Of a DNA stretch of 64,000 bases, positions 61,512 through 64,000 are shown one piece after another. Position numbers and translations under genes: made by a program. This stretch comes from Sphingopyxis sp. (GTDB lineage Bacteria > Pseudomonadota > Alphaproteobacteria > Sphingomonadales > Sphingomonadaceae), in contig JAEULK010000043.1 in the NCBI GenBank assembly GCA_016793775.1, positions 124,001 to 188,000 on the forward strand. Reading direction: 5' to 3'. The notes beneath the pieces were generated by a model. It had not been told where the DNA came from and did not search any database. It saw only the letters and a program-made list of their open reading frames with translations. Each line of letters starts with the position of its first letter. Position 1 is the stretch's first letter.

Positions 61512-61777
61512 GGAGTCAGAACCAGTCTATTGTGCGTTCAAGGTTTGAAGCGATTTTGTTCAGGGCGAGGAAGCAAGGCGATGGCATATGTCGATATTCC
61601 AAGACTTGCTGACGCGGCCATGGACAAAATCGATCAAATCCCGAAGGGACGCCGAAATGGCTTCGATCTCGCCCCCGCGCGGCCTTGCTGATGGAACCAC
61701 CATCCGCAGCGGCCACGCGAAGGCGATATCTTCGCCATTTCGGCGCCTCGAACGCACAATAGACTGGTTCTGACCCC
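61512..61777. mobile_element. Palindromic MITE-like insert between mreD and mrdA
   Basis: The ends are long inverted repeats. GTCAGAACCAGTCTATTG at 61515 continues to 61539 and is matched perfectly, 25 of 25, by the reverse complement at 61750-61774. With two mismatches the match extends to about 31 bases, beginning GGAGTC on one side and GGGGTC on the other. Inside is a second inverted pair, CGCCGAAATGGC (61650-61661) and GCCATTTCGGCG (61734-61745). No credible transposase frame is present, so it would be non-autonomous. It fills exactly the gap between the mreD stop and the mrdA start. Confidence 0.7.
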
Positions 61778-61779
61778 AT

Positions 61780-62304
61780 CTATCGGCGTTTCAGGCGGAA
61801 ATTGTCAAACAGGCCGGTCAGACGCATGAACAGGGGAACGAGCAGCGCCGACACGATGATTTGCGGCGCGACGAGGCCCAGCACCTTGCCCATATGCGCG
61901 TCGGGATGCGCGATCAGCGCGGCAAACGACTGGATCGCCGCGACGAGCAGCGCCGCGATCGCCCAGTCGTGGAAAAAACCGCGCCAATAGATGCGCTGCG
62001 CGAAATACTGTATCGCGATGCTGGCAAAGGTCCACAGCGCGATCGCCGAACCGATCGGGGCGCCGCTGAACAGATCGTCCCACAGGCCGAGCGGCAGGCC
62101 GATCCACACGGGCCACATCTCGATCCGCAGCAATTGCCAGCACAGGAAGAACAGCAGCCCGAGCGGCGGCAGCACGGGCGAACTCGCGACCATGGGCAGC
62201 ATCAGCGGCAACGCCGAGGCGAGCATCACGCTGGCGACCGGCACGACCCGCATCCGCCACAGCGACGCGGGCTCGCCGAGCCGACGCGTGTCGGCGCGGT
62301 TCAT
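61780..62304 (-). CDS. mreD: Rod-shape-determining protein MreD
   Basis: The product has 174 residues with five to six membrane helices (ASVMLASALPLMLPM, WPVWIGLPLGLWDDLFSGAPIGSAIALWTFA, ALLVAAIQSFAAL). It connects MreC to the membrane elongation machinery. The ATG at 62304 overlaps the mreC stop (ATGA). Only three bases separate its stop from the palindromic insert. Confidence 0.92.
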   Translation of the reverse strand: MNRADTRRLGEPASLWRMRVVPVASVMLASALPLMLPMVASSPVLPPLGLLFFLCWQLLRIEMWPVWIGLPLGLWDDLFSGAPIGSAIALWTFASIAIQYFAQRIYWRGFFHDWAIAALLVAAIQSFAALIAHPDAHMGKVLGLVAPQIIVSALLVPLFMRLTGLFDNFRLKRR

Positions 62305-63200
62305 GGCTGGGGCGCCGGGGCGGGAAGGGGGGCAGGCACCGCCTGGGCCTCGATATTGTCGGGGGTATAGGCGCGCAGCACCGACACCGCATCGACCTGC
62401 GCCGGGTCGGCGAGCGGGCGGGCGAGCGCGCCATCGGGGGTACGCCGCACGACGATCGCGACCGGGATATTGGGCGGATAGAGGCCGCCGGTGCCCGAGG
62501 TGACGAGGATGTCGCCGGGCTTGAACGGGTTGTTGGCGATGTTCAGCGTGCGGATGTCGAGGTCGCCGTTGCCGCGGCCGTTGGCAAGCGCGGGCAGGCC
62601 ATCGCGGGCGCGGCGGATCGGCACGATATTGTCGATGTCGGTGAGCAACAGCACCTGTGACACCGAGGGTCCGCTTGACAGCACGCGGCCGATCAGCCCG
62701 TCGGCGCCGCGCACCGGCTGGCCCGATGCGACGCCCACATTGCGTCCGATGCTGAGCAGCGCGATGCGCTTGCTGCTCGTCGAGGTAGATGTGAGCAGAT
62801 AGCCGTTGGCGACCGCCGCCTTGTCGTTGTCCTGCAGCTTGAGCAGCACCTTGAGCTGGCGGTTCTCTTCCTGCAGCGCGCTCGTCGCGACCAGCTGCCG
62901 CCGCGTTTCGGCGAGTTCCTTGCGCAGTCGGCGGTTCTGCGATCCGGCGCCGACATAGGCCGACACCCAATCGTCGATGCCCGAGATCGAGCCGATCACC
63001 GAGCGCGTGCCGCGCGCCACGGGCGCGGTCACCTCATGGCTCGCGACGCGCAGCGCCGCGAAACCCACTGGATCGGCAACCGACAGGATCGCCAGCAACA
63101 GCCCCGCCACCGCCCCGGTCACCGCGATGACATAGGCGACGAACAGGCTCGTCTGGGCCTTGCGGGATTGCCCCGGACGCCTAGCTGCCGGGCGGACCAT
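62301..63200 (-). CDS. mreC: Rod-shape-determining protein MreC
   Basis: The product has 299 residues: a short basic tail, one membrane helix (SLFVAYVIAVTGAVAGLLLAIL), a coiled coil (SQNRRLRKELAETRRQLVATSALQEENRQLKVLLKL) and the periplasmic double beta-barrel with VLLLTDIDNIVPI and GGLYPPNIPVAIV. It scaffolds PBP2 in the elongasome. The proline-rich C-terminus is not unusual for this group. Confidence 0.94.
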   Translation of the reverse strand: MVRPAARRPGQSRKAQTSLFVAYVIAVTGAVAGLLLAILSVADPVGFAALRVASHEVTAPVARGTRSVIGSISGIDDWVSAYVGAGSQNRRLRKELAETRRQLVATSALQEENRQLKVLLKLQDNDKAAVANGYLLTSTSTSSKRIALLSIGRNVGVASGQPVRGADGLIGRVLSSGPSVSQVLLLTDIDNIVPIRRARDGLPALANGRGNGDLDIRTLNIANNPFKPGDILVTSGTGGLYPPNIPVAIVVRRTPDGALARPLADPAQVDAVSVLRAYTPDNIEAQAVPAPLPAPAPQP

Positions 63201-63220
63201 CGGGGATCTTTATCCTTCGA

Positions 63221-64000
<780 letters not shown>

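Noticed and set aside
61488-61773. Small coding genes inside the palindromic insert
   Set aside because: Open frames on both strands arise from the inverted repeats themselves; none has a ribosome site with a convincing protein.

Overview
The window looks like a chromosomal segment of a GC-rich alphaproteobacterium of the order Sphingomonadales, probably Sphingopyxis-like. This rests on the base composition, the number of TonB-dependent receptors, the exported amidohydrolases and the mreBCD-mrdA-rodA order. Taxonomy was not tested by any search. About 50 protein genes and one tRNA can be supported; they are densely packed and many overlap by 1 to 4 bases.

Layout. (1) 1-9920: an uptake cluster on the minus strand. 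It holds a decayed OprB porin, a Porin_5 porin, a PepSY membrane protein, a siderophore-type TonB receptor, an exported YtcJ-type amidohydrolase with a small secreted partner, and a MocR (GntR plus aminotransferase) regulator. (2) 9918-18105: a tight plus-strand operon with a PaiB-like flavin-binding protein, two tandem exported amidohydrolases, proline-forming ProC, a large beta-propeller amidohydrolase and an esterase. (3) 18106-36474: a second uptake and catabolic block. It holds a CoA-transferase, a second TonB receptor, a Tat-exported flavoprotein, a PKHD hydroxylase, an unknown secreted protein, a second PepSY protein, an HTH-only MocR, a second YtcJ-type amidohydrolase, a hydantoinase-A/DUF917/permease/esterase operon and a large MalT-like LuxR regulator. 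(4) 36603-47564: ALDH, SDR, IclR, MFS carrier, M28 peptidase, cupin, a second small-secreted-protein plus amidohydrolase pair, and an acyl-CoA ligase. (5) 47646-58161: TonB receptor, SnoaL-like protein and cytochrome P450 under a LysR regulator, then an ACAD10/11- or LvaA/LvaC-like kinase/acyl-CoA dehydrogenase operon and another kinase. (6) 58296-64000: tRNA-Lys(CTT), then the conserved cell-shape cluster rodA, mrdA, mreD, mreC, mreB, interrupted by a palindromic insert of about 266 bp.

The most interesting signals are in the intergenic DNA. A bipartite motif, AAACATCCA-N16/17-GGGWCCAA, occurs three times, each in front of a transcription unit of the MocR cluster. A different motif, paired TTACCC half-sites 19-22 bp apart and 69-107 bp upstream of start codons, precedes at least six scattered units around the MalT-like regulator. 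Together with the duplicated TonB/PepSY/MocR/YtcJ/small-secreted-protein set, this suggests two related, separately controlled scavenging systems for an amide-, peptide- or hydantoin-like nutrient. The substrate cannot be read from the sequence. The regulator-motif pairings are inference.
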